Under the pieces are notes generated by a model that was not told the origin of the DNA, made no database searches, and was given only the letters and a program-made list of their open reading frames with translations. A stretch of 64,000 bases of DNA, from contig JANOBD010000151.1 of NCBI GenBank assembly GCA_031411495.1, positions 61,398-125,397 of the forward strand. Direction: 5' to 3'. The number at the start of each line of letters is the position of its first letter. Position 1 is the stretch's first letter. Origin of the DNA: JANOBD01 sp031411495 (GTDB lineage Bacteria; Planctomycetota; Phycisphaerae; Tepidisphaerales; Tepidisphaeraceae). The translations under genes and the position numbers were made by a program. Of the stretch, positions 7,884 to 17,008 are shown piece after piece.

Positions 7884-9581
7884 ATGACTCGACAATTGAT
7901 ACTTGCAGCCGCCGTCGCCACTGTGGGTTTTGCCGGCGTCGGCTGCACTTCGCACACCACGCCGCCGTTCGACCCGCGCGGCCTGGGCGATCCCCAGCGA
8001 GCGGCCTCTGCGGGACTGGCGAAAGCGCCGACGCTCACGCTGCCGGAAAAGCTCGACAGCCTCGCCGATTCGCAAATCTCTCCTGCCGAAAAGTTCAAGG
8101 ATGATGACCTTCACAAGCGGCTCGACACCGAACCCAGAACGGTGAAAATCGATCTGCGATCCGCCATCCAGCGCGCGGTGGTGAACAACAGCGAAGTGCG
8201 CGTCGCCGGCTACACGCCGGCGATCGATGAGACGCGGGTGACCGAAGCGGTGGCGCGGTTCGACCCCACCATCTACGCCAACGGGTCGCTGGAAAAGAAC
8301 AAAGGCAAAGGATCCAGCTTTGGCGGATCGTTCATCGATCAAAACTACGACCGAATCACGCTGGAAACCGGCATCAAAACGCTCCTGGACACGGGCGGCG
8401 AAATCACCCTGTCGCTTAACACGCAGCGCACCAACCCCGGTTCCGCAGGAAACACCACGTTTTTCAACGAGCTCAAGCTCCAGCTCACCCAGCCGCTTCT
8501 CCGCGACTTTGGACGCGACACGAACCAGGCGCGCGTCGTCATCAACCGGAACAACCAGCAGATCAGCCTGCTCGACTTTCGCGAAAAACTCGAAGACACG
8601 CTCACCAAGCTCGAACAGACTTACTGGCAGCTTGTCCAGGCACAGGCCGAAGTGGACATCCAGCAGCAGCTGCTCGAAAGCACCCTCAAGACCGCCGACA
8701 CGCTCTGGAAGCGCCGCGACCAGGACGTGACTCGACTGCAGATCAGCCAGGCCAACTCGTCGCTCGAGACGCGTCGCGCACAGCTTGTCCGCGCCAAGGC
8801 GCGCGTCGGGGATCTTTCCGACCAGCTCAAGCAGTTCATGGGCGACCCGGAGTATCCGATCGCCGGGAGCGACCTGATCCTCCCCGGCACTCCGCCCACC
8901 ATTCAACAGGTCGTCTTCGACCCACAGGAGCAGATCGAGACCGCCCTCGTTTACCGGGGCGAACTCGGCCAGCAGAAACTTCGCGTGGACAACGCCGTGA
9001 CGGCACTGGGCGTCGCACGAAACAACGAACTGCCGCGCCTCGACTTGGTCGGGTCCGCCAGCGTCCAGGCACTCAAGGGAAGCTACGGCGAAGCGTTTGC
9101 GAATGTCTTCAGCAACCCTGACGATCCGTACGAAGGTGTGGTTTCGCTCGGGTTCCAATTCGAGTATCCGCTGGGCAATCGTGCAGCGCGGGCGATTTAC
9201 CGTCGTGCCATGCTGCAGTACCTGCAGGCGTCGGATTCGTATCGCCAGATCATCGATCAGGTCATCGTTGATGTGAAGAAGGCCATGCGCGAAGTGGAGA
9301 CGACCTGGACCGAAGTCGTGCGGACGACCCAGGCAGAATACGCCGCCGCGGATGCGCTGCGGTCGGTGCAGATCCGCGAAGACGCCGGTGAGGCACTCAC
9401 GCCGGAGTTCGTCGACCTGAAACTGCGCCAGCAGGAAATCCTCGCCCAGAGCAGCCGCGACCGCGCCGCCGCACAAAGCAATTACAACGTTTCTCTGTCG
9501 CAGCTCGAGCGCGCCAAGGGCACGCTCCTGAAGTACAACAACGTGCTCCTGACCGAAGCCGCGATGCCGGCCAAGGAGTAA
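7884..9581 (+). CDS. TolC-family outer membrane efflux lipoprotein
   Basis: A 565-residue protein. The ATG at 7884 begins a lipoprotein signal (MTRQLILAAAVATVGFAGVG then Cys), with GGAG eight bases upstream. The rest shows the alternating strand and long coiled-coil pattern of TolC proteins: VTEAVARFDPTIYANGSLEK, LQLTQPLLRDFGRDTNQAR, TLTKLEQTYWQLVQAQAEVD, and a second repeat with VSLGFQFEYPLGNRAARA. TolC proteins form the outer-membrane channel of tripartite export systems. No inner-membrane pump or adaptor gene lies beside it, so the partner is unknown. Confidence 0.82.
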   Translation: MTRQLILAAAVATVGFAGVGCTSHTTPPFDPRGLGDPQRAASAGLAKAPTLTLPEKLDSLADSQISPAEKFKDDDLHKRLDTEPRTVKIDLRSAIQRAVVNNSEVRVAGYTPAIDETRVTEAVARFDPTIYANGSLEKNKGKGSSFGGSFIDQNYDRITLETGIKTLLDTGGEITLSLNTQRTNPGSAGNTTFFNELKLQLTQPLLRDFGRDTNQARVVINRNNQQISLLDFREKLEDTLTKLEQTYWQLVQAQAEVDIQQQLLESTLKTADTLWKRRDQDVTRLQISQANSSLETRRAQLVRAKARVGDLSDQLKQFMGDPEYPIAGSDLILPGTPPTIQQVVFDPQEQIETALVYRGELGQQKLRVDNAVTALGVARNNELPRLDLVGSASVQALKGSYGEAFANVFSNPDDPYEGVVSLGFQFEYPLGNRAARAIYRRAMLQYLQASDSYRQIIDQVIVDVKKAMREVETTWTEVVRTTQAEYAAADALRSVQIREDAGEALTPEFVDLKLRQQEILAQSSRDRAAAQSNYNVSLSQLERAKGTLLKYNNVLLTEAAMPAKE

Positions 9582-9599
9582 GCGGATTACCGGTCTTCG

Positions 9600-9676
9600 A
9601 ATGCCCATTGCCGAGTGCCGAACGAGGAAAGAACGGTTATCCTCATTCGGCACTCGGCATTTGGCATTGGGCATTT
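9600..9676. repeat. Heptad word repeat TCGGCAT with inverted arms
   Basis: The left arm (9600-9623) reads ATGCCCATTGCCGAGTGCCG, and the right arm (9648-9676) reads TCGGCAC-TCGGCAT-TTGGCAT-TGGGCAT at a seven-base period. The arms can pair into a long hairpin between the TolC gene and the kinase gene. The same word family recurs at 41,765-41,862. Confidence 0.65.
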
Positions 9677-9694
9677 GGATGCAAGGGAGCGCGG

Positions 9695-11425
9695 ATGATC
9701 ACCCTCGTGATCCTGCAGGGACCGGACAAGGGCAGGCGATTTGAGTTGCCTGACGCCCCCGCGCTCATCGGCCGCGACAGCCGCGCGCTCCCCCTCACCG
9801 ACAACACCGTCTCCCGTCGCCATGCCGAGCTGCGCCCCAACGAGCGCGGCGAATGGCTGCTGCGCGACCTTGGCTCCTCCAACGGCACCTACATCAACGG
9901 CCAGCGCGCGGATCGGCCCGTCGTCCTCAAGCTCGGCGACCAGTTCCGCATCGGGCGGACGCTGATCGTCTTCGGCGCGCAGCCCGGCGTCGTCCGCTCA
10001 TCGGGCGCGCACGTGGAACTCGCCGGCGAAGAGTCGGGCATGGACAGCTCGATCATCAACACGTTGCCCAGCAGCGAAGACTCGCTCGTGCTCGCCGTCC
10101 CCGAACCGGCCGTCGCGGCGATGAGCAACCTGAAGATTCTCTACCGCCTGTCGGCGGCGCTGGGCTCTTCATTCTCGCTGCAACAGATTCTCGAAGTGGT
10201 GATGGACCTCGTGTTCGAGCATGTGCAGGCGGATCGCGGGATCATTTTGCTCGTCGACGAGAAGAACCCCGCGCTGATCACGCCTCAGGTCGTGCGCGTA
10301 CGCGATGAAATGCAGACGCGCCGGCCGGGCCAGAAGCCCGAGGCGCCGAAGCCCGTGGCCGAGCCGGAAAAAATCCAGGCCAGCCGCACGATCATCAACC
10401 ACGTCGTCTCGACCGGTGACGGCGTGCTCAGCTCCAACGCGATGGCCGACCCGCGGTTCAAGAAAGGCCGCAGCGTTCACGACATGGGCATCCGTTCGTG
10501 CCTGTGCGCCCCGATCAAAGTTCGCCGGATGGAACCAAAGCCGGACCAGAAATCGTCGGACGACATCGCCGGCGTGATCTACATCGATTCCTCGGTAAAG
10601 AACTACACCTACAGCACCGATCAACTGCGCCTCCTCACCGCGATCGGGCTGCAGGCGGGACTGGCGATCCAGAACGCGCGCCTCTACAGCGCCGGCATCG
10701 AGGCCGAACGTCTCGCCGCCATCGGCGAAACGACCGCGGCGCTGTCCCACTCGATCAAGAACATCCTCCAGGCACTGCGCGGCGGCGCGGATGTCGTCGA
10801 GATGGGCCTGAAGAGCACCAACGTTGAGCAGGCGCGAAAAGGCTGGGGCGTCGTCGAGCGCAACCTCGAAAAGATCTACAACCTCACCCTCAACCTGCTC
10901 GCCTATTCGCGCCCGCGCGAGCCGCAGATCACGCTGGTTCATCCCGCCAAAGTCATTAATGAATGCCTGGAACTGCTGGCAAACGTCGCCAACGAGCGCG
11001 GGGTGATGGCGGTGGCGGATGTCGAGCGCGACGTGCCGCCGATTCCCATGGATGCCGACGGCATCCACCAGGTCTTGATGAACCTGCTCAGCAACGCGCT
11101 CGAAGCGATTCCGCCGGGCACGCCAGGGCTGATTCGCGTCACCTGCCGGTTCGACGCGAAGAGCAAGCAGACGATTTTCGAAGTCGTCGACAACGGCGTT
11201 GGCATCGACGTGGGAATGCAGAAACACCTCTTCGAGCTGTTCCACTCCACCAAGGGCAACCGCGGCACGGGGCTCGGCCTGGCCGTCGCGAAAAAGATCG
11301 TCGAAGAACACGACGGTTCGATCTCCGCCGTCAGCAAGCCCGGCGAGGGAACCACCTTCACGATGAAGCTGCCGGTCTACACGCCTGCGGGCGCAGACCT
11401 TTCCAGCACGCACGGTCCGGGGTAA
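9695..11425 (+). CDS. FHA-GAF sensor histidine kinase
   Basis: A 576-residue cytoplasmic protein starting at 9695 (GGGAG five bases upstream). Domains in order: an FHA domain at about residues 1-95 (LIGRDS, TVSRRHAEL, LGSSNGTYINGQ), a GAF domain at about 145-320 (RIIINHVVSTGDGVLSSNAM, SCLCAPIKV, GVIYIDSS), a dimerisation/phosphoacceptor segment ALSHSIKNILQAL with a candidate phospho-His in LSHS, and an HATPase domain (LMNLLSNALEAIP, VVDNGVGID, GTGLGLAVAKKIVEEH). FHA domains bind phosphothreonine, so this kinase may receive signals from Ser/Thr kinases. It lies 305 bases before a SpoIIE phosphatase gene on the same strand. No response regulator is adjacent. Confidence 0.85.
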   Translation: MITLVILQGPDKGRRFELPDAPALIGRDSRALPLTDNTVSRRHAELRPNERGEWLLRDLGSSNGTYINGQRADRPVVLKLGDQFRIGRTLIVFGAQPGVVRSSGAHVELAGEESGMDSSIINTLPSSEDSLVLAVPEPAVAAMSNLKILYRLSAALGSSFSLQQILEVVMDLVFEHVQADRGIILLVDEKNPALITPQVVRVRDEMQTRRPGQKPEAPKPVAEPEKIQASRTIINHVVSTGDGVLSSNAMADPRFKKGRSVHDMGIRSCLCAPIKVRRMEPKPDQKSSDDIAGVIYIDSSVKNYTYSTDQLRLLTAIGLQAGLAIQNARLYSAGIEAERLAAIGETTAALSHSIKNILQALRGGADVVEMGLKSTNVEQARKGWGVVERNLEKIYNLTLNLLAYSRPREPQITLVHPAKVINECLELLANVANERGVMAVADVERDVPPIPMDADGIHQVLMNLLSNALEAIPPGTPGLIRVTCRFDAKSKQTIFEVVDNGVGIDVGMQKHLFELFHSTKGNRGTGLGLAVAKKIVEEHDGSISAVSKPGEGTTFTMKLPVYTPAGADLSSTHGPG

Positions 11426-11730
11426 TTGCGACCGGTTTCAGCCCGTACCGACACAACGCGGTGTCATCCAGAAGTCGCTTCAGCGGCTGAAGGTTCTCAG
11501 GTCGCCAGCGCGTGAATCTTCACTTGCAGCAGCGCCGGATGGATCGACCCTTTGCCCCCGGGAATTGAATCATATTCCGGCACGCTCAATCGAAATCTGC
11601 CAGATTTTTACGAGCACCAGCGCTGCGTTGCCTCCAGCACCACAGCGATCAATATCGTTTGCAGATCGCCGTTCCCAGCCCTTGTCAGGTGCTGCGCAAT
11701 TCGACAAGATGCAACGCGACCGCACCGCTC
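11426..11730. other. Gap between kinase and phosphatase, no gene
   Basis: These 305 bases contain no supported coding frame. There are weak self-complementary words (such as TTCAGCGGCTGAA near 11,473) but no convincing terminator. It probably carries the promoter of the phosphatase gene. Confidence 0.35.
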
Positions 11731-13326
11731 ATGTCTAATCCGATCGACTATCAAAGCAAGGTCGTCTCGAAGCCGCCCAGCGAGTACCAGCACGCCTACG
11801 AGCAGGAGCGCGGGCGCTGGCTGCGCCGGCGATTGATCTGGTATTCGGGCACGAGCCTGGCGTTCGGCCTGCTGCTGTCGCTGCCCGTTCTGGCGCTGCA
11901 ATCCGACAAAGTCACCGCGTCGGACCTGGTCACCCTTTTGGTCTCCAATGCCGCCGCCGCGTGCGTGATGATCTTGGCGTGGCGATGCAAGCCGCGGGCG
12001 GCGCTCGTCCTTCGAATCGCGTTCCTCTTCTACGTACTCGCTTCGCTGTGGACCATCGGCTACACGTACATCACTTTCACCCGGCAAGACGCCGAGTTTC
12101 AGCGCGGGCTCGCCGTGGGACAGGAAATCGCAACCGCGAACGCCACGCAGCCTGCGATCGAAAGTGTGCCGGCAACCGAGCCCTCGGCGACGGTGGCCGC
12201 GCCCGCGAATCCTGGCCAACCGCCGAAGTTCAAACTCAAGAGCAGCGTCTTTTCGAACGCGTCCGTGCGCAGCACGGTGTTTCACGCCGCCGCGTACGCG
12301 TATCTCGCTTTCATCCTCGGGCTGAATCACGTCATCATCTGCCTCTTCATTCCGTGGACGATCCGCGAATCGCTTCGGCCCGCGGGGATCATCGCAGGCT
12401 CGGCGATCGCCATGACGGCGATCCATGTCGCGTTCGGATTGGCCGCTTGGTGGCTGCTGGTGGCGGTCATGTGCCTGCTTCCGTTTGTATTCATCCCCGG
12501 CACGCTCGTCTGCTGGTGGCGCTACAGCCGATTCAATCACAACTTCAAAATGCAGTTCGAGAGCGGCCGTTACCGCGCGCTGCAGCACGAGCTCAACAGC
12601 GCGCGGCAGGTTCACGAATCGAACCTGCCCACGCCGCGCGTTAGCGGCCCGGTTCGCCTCAACTTCCTGTATGAACCGATGCGGCAGATCGGCGGCGACC
12701 TGCTGATGATCTACCCGAGCGATCCGAAGCTTACGCCGCAATTTGTCATCCTCTTCGACGTGACCGGCCATGGCGTCGCCGCGGCGCTCTCGGTGAACCG
12801 CATCGTCGGCGAAATCGAGCGGCTGCTGGCCGAGAATCCCGATGAATCGGTCGCACAGCTTGCCCGCTCACTCAATCGTTACATCCAGCTGACGCTGGCG
12901 CGACATCATCTCTACGTCTCGGCGCTGCTGTTTCAGATCGATCTGGCCACGGGAAAGCTCTGTTGCGTGAACGCCGGCCACCCCACCGCGTATCACCTGG
13001 ACGGAAAGACGCGGAAAACCCGCGCGATCGAATCCAACTCGATGCTGCTGGGTGTGGTGAGCGATGCCGACTTCGATGTCGAAACGTTCGACCTGCCCTT
13101 CGCACCGGGCGACGCGGTGATCGGCTATACCGACGGCGCGAGCGAAGCGGCCGACCTCGACGGGAGAATGCTCGGCCTTGCCGGCGTCCGCGAGGCGATT
13201 GAAGGCGCGGCCGGACAGGTGACCGATCCCGGCTTCTGGCCAGCGCTGGTCGGCGATTTCGTCATCACCCACCGCCAGGCCCCGCCACAGGATGACACGA
13301 TCATCTTCACGTTTTGGCGCGCGTGA
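11731..13326 (+). CDS. Membrane-bound SpoIIE-type (PPM) serine/threonine phosphatase
   Basis: A 531-residue protein. After a hydrophilic N-terminus it has two helices (WYSGTSLAFGLLLSLPVLAL, LVTLLVSNAAAACVMILAW), more around residues 95-115 and 185-260, then a basic linker and a C-terminal SpoIIE/PP2C domain from about residue 290. Diagnostic segments are LNSARQVHESNLP, MRQIGGDLLMIYP, LFDVTGHGVAAAL, YVSALLFQIDLATGKL, VNAGHPTAY and GDAVIGYTDGASEA, which include the metal-binding Asp residues of the PPM fold. Such proteins dephosphorylate anti-anti-sigma factors in partner-switching pathways or other phospho-Ser/Thr proteins. Together with the upstream FHA kinase it may form a signalling pair, which is inferred from position only. 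Confidence 0.83.
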   Translation: MSNPIDYQSKVVSKPPSEYQHAYEQERGRWLRRRLIWYSGTSLAFGLLLSLPVLALQSDKVTASDLVTLLVSNAAAACVMILAWRCKPRAALVLRIAFLFYVLASLWTIGYTYITFTRQDAEFQRGLAVGQEIATANATQPAIESVPATEPSATVAAPANPGQPPKFKLKSSVFSNASVRSTVFHAAAYAYLAFILGLNHVIICLFIPWTIRESLRPAGIIAGSAIAMTAIHVAFGLAAWWLLVAVMCLLPFVFIPGTLVCWWRYSRFNHNFKMQFESGRYRALQHELNSARQVHESNLPTPRVSGPVRLNFLYEPMRQIGGDLLMIYPSDPKLTPQFVILFDVTGHGVAAALSVNRIVGEIERLLAENPDESVAQLARSLNRYIQLTLARHHLYVSALLFQIDLATGKLCCVNAGHPTAYHLDGKTRKTRAIESNSMLLGVVSDADFDVETFDLPFAPGDAVIGYTDGASEAADLDGRMLGLAGVREAIEGAAGQVTDPGFWPALVGDFVITHRQAPPQDDTIIFTFWRA

Positions 13327-13366
13327 TTCATTGCGGTTCATCGCGGCAGCGCGAGCAATGAAACGT

Positions 13367-14683
13367 TCATTTCGCCCCGCCGAACGCATCCGCCACCAGG
13401 TGGGGCAGCGGGCTCTGGTCATCCTTGGGCGTCCAGAACAGGATCACGCCGTCGGCCAGCCCCTTCTTCGACCACGCGATCGCATCACCCAATCGCTTGG
13501 CGATCTGCTTTGGCGAGCCCTCTTCGTCGAAGCGCTTCTTGTCTTCGAACTGTGCGCCCGCCACCATCAATGTCATCGGGAGGTTCCAGCGATGCTCGCC
13601 CTCGTGCGCGTTCGATACCTGGAAGGAGATTTCATTCCCCGGACGGTCGACCCACCTCGGCTGCTTCGGCAGGCGTTTGCCGGCTTCGTTTTCGAAGCGG
13701 ATGTTCACGAGCCGGATTCGTACGCTCGCCTCTTCGGTTGGCTCATCCGAAATCACGCCGATTGATACGCGTTCGCCTCCGCGGAGTTCCGGCAGCGTGA
13801 TGCGCACGTCGTCGTCCATGCTTTCGCTGGCCAGCTCCTGGTCCCATACGTCTTTCTCGCCGACGCGGACGACAACACGATGCCGACCGCGCTTGTTGGT
13901 GGGATTCTGATCGTCGAAGAAGAACGCAAGCGACTTCGCATGGGAGGCGAGTTCTCGATCGAGCTGTGCCACAGCGAACGTTCCTTCGCCGGGCTTGAGC
14001 CGATGGCGCTTGGGAAACTCGAGATCGAGCGATGCGCCGCGGTCGCCGTCGATGAAAAACGGGATTGTCGCCCGCAGCTCGCGCTCTGATCGCGGGTAGC
14101 AGACAATCACCCCGTCGCGGAACTGCGAGCCGAAACGATCCATCAGTTCATCCAGCGGATCGTTGAAGTAGAGGATCGGCTTGAACTTGAGCCTGGGGTT
14201 CTTCGCATGCCCGGCGTCGAGCATCGATTTCAGGAGTTCGGGCGTGAAATGATCGGGCTGGTGGGTGTTGGACGTGAAATCGTCCATCACGATGCCGACG
14301 AGATTCGGCTGGTTGGCGCTGAGCGCGCCGACTTCCGAAAACCAACGGACGAAATCGGTGCCGAACGGCTCGCTGGATTCATCCTTGTCGTTGCGCAGCG
14401 CAAGCGTCCAGGGCTCGAGCCAGACGTACACGTCGATCTGCTTCGCTGCCGCGGCATCAAGAAACGCCGGCAGCTTGTCCCACGCGTCGGTGCCGTGGGG
14501 CAGGTCGTAGCAATAGGTGTTGCAGTGCATCGCGTCGAGCTGTTTGACGGTGGCGTCGACATCGATGGTCTGGGGATCGGAGCGGATGGCGACTCCGGAA
14601 TCGCCGAGCGTAAGCGGCGCGGCGTACGTCGACGCGCAAATGGTGAGTATGAACAAGGAAAAGCAGAGCAGTCGATGGATCAT
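13367..14683 (-). CDS. Secreted protein with TIM-barrel-like glycoside-hydrolase features
   Basis: A 438-residue protein. The ATG at 14683 starts a classical signal peptide (MIHRLLCFSLFILTICASTY-AA). The mature N-terminal region (VKQLDAMHCNTYCYDLPHG, QIDVYVWLEPWTL, PNLVGIVMDDFTSN, LKFKPILYFNDPLDEL, DGVIVCYPRS) has the alternating strand/helix look and acidic strand ends of a TIM barrel, as in many sugar hydrolases. The C-terminal third is more beta-rich. I cannot name a family or the catalytic pair with confidence. It is convergent with the SpoIIE gene and follows the helicase gene on the other side. It is likely periplasmic or extracellular. Confidence 0.6.
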   Translation of the reverse strand: MIHRLLCFSLFILTICASTYAAPLTLGDSGVAIRSDPQTIDVDATVKQLDAMHCNTYCYDLPHGTDAWDKLPAFLDAAAAKQIDVYVWLEPWTLALRNDKDESSEPFGTDFVRWFSEVGALSANQPNLVGIVMDDFTSNTHQPDHFTPELLKSMLDAGHAKNPRLKFKPILYFNDPLDELMDRFGSQFRDGVIVCYPRSERELRATIPFFIDGDRGASLDLEFPKRHRLKPGEGTFAVAQLDRELASHAKSLAFFFDDQNPTNKRGRHRVVVRVGEKDVWDQELASESMDDDVRITLPELRGGERVSIGVISDEPTEEASVRIRLVNIRFENEAGKRLPKQPRWVDRPGNEISFQVSNAHEGEHRWNLPMTLMVAGAQFEDKKRFDEEGSPKQIAKRLGDAIAWSKKGLADGVILFWTPKDDQSPLPHLVADAFGGAK

Positions 14684-14816
14684 GGATTCACCTGCGAACC
14701 GGCGCCCTGCAGGCACGCCTGGAAGAGCATAGGCCGTTCGCCGGCGCGAGCGTTTGCCGCAACCGGCGAATTCCACGGCGGGTGAGGATCGCCTGGAAGA
14801 AGCCTGTCCATGCGGG

Positions 14817-16553
14817 CTAACTCCGCTCGACGAACCGGCGGGCCGCGACCTTTCGGCCTTTCAGCTTGCAGTTGGCAATGGCCGTGATCACCTGCTCGAT
14901 CAACTCCTCAGGTAGTTCGACGATCGAGAAGCGGTCGGCGATCTCGATCGCGCCGATCGCGCTGCCGTCGATGCCGGCCTCGCCGGTGATCGCGCCCACG
15001 AGGTCCTGCGGCCGGATGCCCAATGCGCGACCGGCGCCGATGTACATACGCGACGACTCGACTTCCAGCCCGCGACGCTTGCCGCGCGGCACGTCTCCAT
15101 CGGGGCCATCTCGGAACGGCGCATCGCGGCCGGGTCGTTCGCGGCTGCCGCCGCGGTCGCGATCATCCTCGCGCGGGCCGGCGTTGAAGGCGATGTCCGG
15201 ACCGTCCTGGTCCGCGCCCTTCGCGCCGCCGGCGGCGTGGTGCGCCATCTTTACCGCCGCGAGCGCGATGTTCATCAGGTCGTGTTCCTGCGCGAGCGTC
15301 TGCACTACTGAGCGATACTCATCGAACTCCCCCGCCGTGACGGCATCATTCAATGCCGCGCGAAGTGCTTCGAGTTGACGTGCCCGCAGATCCGCCACGG
15401 TCGGCACCTGCGCGATCTCGATCCTGCTGTTCGTGTGCCGCTCGAACATCTTCAGCAGGCGCGATTCGCGCGGATCGGCGAGCGTGATCGCCACGCCCTC
15501 GCGCCCGGCCCGGCCAACGCGGCCGATGCGATGCACGTACGAGTCCGGCGAGACCGGCACGTCGTAGTTCACCACCAGTTCCAGGCTTTCGATGTCCAGC
15601 CCGCGCGCGGCCACATCGGTTGCCACGACGAGATCGATCTGCCCCTCGCGCAGACGCTTGACGACGCGCGTCCGCTGGTCCTGCGTCACGCCGCCGTGCA
15701 GCGCCATCGCGCGATAGCCGTAGGCGTTGAGGCGTTCGGTGAGTTCATCGACCTCGTACCGCATGCGACAGAAGACCAGCGCGCTCGCCGGGTTTTCCAG
15801 ATCGAGCACGCGGCCGAGGACTTCGAGCTTCCGTTGCCGCGGGATGATGTACGCGGTCTGCCGGACTTTCGGCGCAGCGCCTTTCGCGACCTTTTCCTTC
15901 GCGATCTCGATTCGCAGCGGTGTCTTCAAGTGCTTCTTCGCCATCCCGGCGATGCGTGGCGGCAGTGTGGCGGAAAAGAAGATCGTCTGTCGCTCGCTTG
16001 GCGTCTGCGCGAGGATCTCGTCCAGCTCATCCGCGAACCCCATGTCGAGCATTTCATCGGCCTCATCGAGCGCGAGGATGGAGATGCCGCTGACGTTCAT
16101 CGTCTTGCGGCGGATGTGATCGAGCGCGCGGCCCGGCGTGCCGACGACGACATCGACGCCGCGCTCCAGCATCCTTTGCTGCTGCATGAACGAATGGCCG
16201 CCGTAAATCGGGATCGTGGTGAGCTTGAGCTTCTGGCCGTACTTGTGCATCGCCTCGGCGACCTGCATGGCCAGTTCGCGCGTGGGGACGAGAATGAGCG
16301 CCGCCGGGTGGCCACGCTCTTTCCCGAGTCCGGCGATGCGCTGGAGCATCGGCAGCGCGAAGGCCGCCGTCTTGCCGGTGCCGGTCGCGGCCTGGCCGAT
16401 CACGTCGCGGCCGGTCAGCAGCGGCGGAATCGCCTCGCGCTGGATCGGCGTCGGCTCTTCGTAGCCGAGTTCGCTCAACGTCTTCACAAGCCGTGCGTCC
16501 AGGCCCAGCGCGTCAAATCCGTTGGTCGCGTCCGGCGTTTCTGTCGTTTGCAT
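14817..16553 (-). CDS. deaD: DEAD-box ATP-dependent RNA helicase with DbpA-type RNA-binding domain
   Basis: A 578-residue protein. Helicase motifs are complete: the Q motif (PTPIQREAIPP), Walker A GQAATGTGKTAAF, PTREL, VGTPGRALDH, DEADEMLDMGF, the SAT motif (FFSATLPPR), VFCRMRYEVDEL, VVATDVAARGLDIE and YVHRIGRVGRAGREG. After an Arg/Gly/Asp-rich linker (about residues 445-500), the C-terminus SSRMYIGAGRALGIRPQDLV fits the DbpA RNA-binding fold. The length and architecture match DeaD/CsdA, which helps ribosome assembly and mRNA unwinding, often in the cold. It appears monocistronic. Confidence 0.92.
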   Translation of the reverse strand: MQTTETPDATNGFDALGLDARLVKTLSELGYEEPTPIQREAIPPLLTGRDVIGQAATGTGKTAAFALPMLQRIAGLGKERGHPAALILVPTRELAMQVAEAMHKYGQKLKLTTIPIYGGHSFMQQQRMLERGVDVVVGTPGRALDHIRRKTMNVSGISILALDEADEMLDMGFADELDEILAQTPSERQTIFFSATLPPRIAGMAKKHLKTPLRIEIAKEKVAKGAAPKVRQTAYIIPRQRKLEVLGRVLDLENPASALVFCRMRYEVDELTERLNAYGYRAMALHGGVTQDQRTRVVKRLREGQIDLVVATDVAARGLDIESLELVVNYDVPVSPDSYVHRIGRVGRAGREGVAITLADPRESRLLKMFERHTNSRIEIAQVPTVADLRARQLEALRAALNDAVTAGEFDEYRSVVQTLAQEHDLMNIALAAVKMAHHAAGGAKGADQDGPDIAFNAGPREDDRDRGGSRERPGRDAPFRDGPDGDVPRGKRRGLEVESSRMYIGAGRALGIRPQDLVGAITGEAGIDGSAIGAIEIADRFSIVELPEELIEQVITAIANCKLKGRKVAARRFVERS

Positions 16554-16622
16554 CTGGATCCTTCTGCGAGAGCGAAACCGATTCGTGGAACCTCACATCC
16601 TACACGCAAATCAGCGCGAATG

Positions 16623-16960
16623 ATGAGCGGGTTGAAGATTGAGCTTGAACCGATCAAACGAAAAAGTGGAGAGTTCGCTGGTTCCATCGTCCGCGAAACG
16701 TTCGAAGAAACCGGAATCCGGGCCGCAGTCGTCGCGCTGGAAAACGTCGACGCGCCCGCAAGGTAACTTGCCGCAACGGCGACCGCGCAAACTTTGTCGC
16801 GTCGACGGGTCTGCTCCGGGCGCTGACCAGCAACCTCATGCCCGACGACGACGAGGTCGCAGACGCGCTTCTTGCCTCATCGACCAGATTCCGGAGCTCA
16901 CGGAGCACCAACGGAAGCGCATCGCCGGGACGATCGTGTGGACGCGCCGGAATGGATGAT
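16623..16960 (+). pseudogene. Possible decayed gene fragment
   Basis: Between deaD and the next gene three consecutive plus-strand pieces look protein-like but sit in different frames. They are MSGLKIELEPIKRKSG onward to a stop near 16,766, then a piece reading GDRANFVASTGLLRALTSN, then IDQIPELTEHQRKRIAGTIV ending near 16,960. Two frame changes would be needed to join them. No family was recognised, and the reading could be chance in GC-rich DNA. The minus strand also has an open frame here, without a plausible protein. Confidence 0.25.
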
Positions 16961-17008
16961 GCGTTCCGTTTCACTGCCTCCGTGAATCGAGACCCGAAGT
17001 GACTCGGC

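Noticed and set aside
7635..9674. Long open frame antisense to the TolC gene (about 680 codons)
   Set aside because: High GC content gives long antisense frames; the plus-strand TolC-type protein has a clear family pattern and start.
10169..11413. Long antisense frame under the histidine kinase
   Set aside because: Its codon pattern is the mirror of the kinase and no family is recognisable; the kinase motifs are complete.
15375..16766. Long plus-strand frame over the helicase
   Set aside because: It is antisense to intact deaD and has no family pattern; only its last part overlaps the doubtful remnant.
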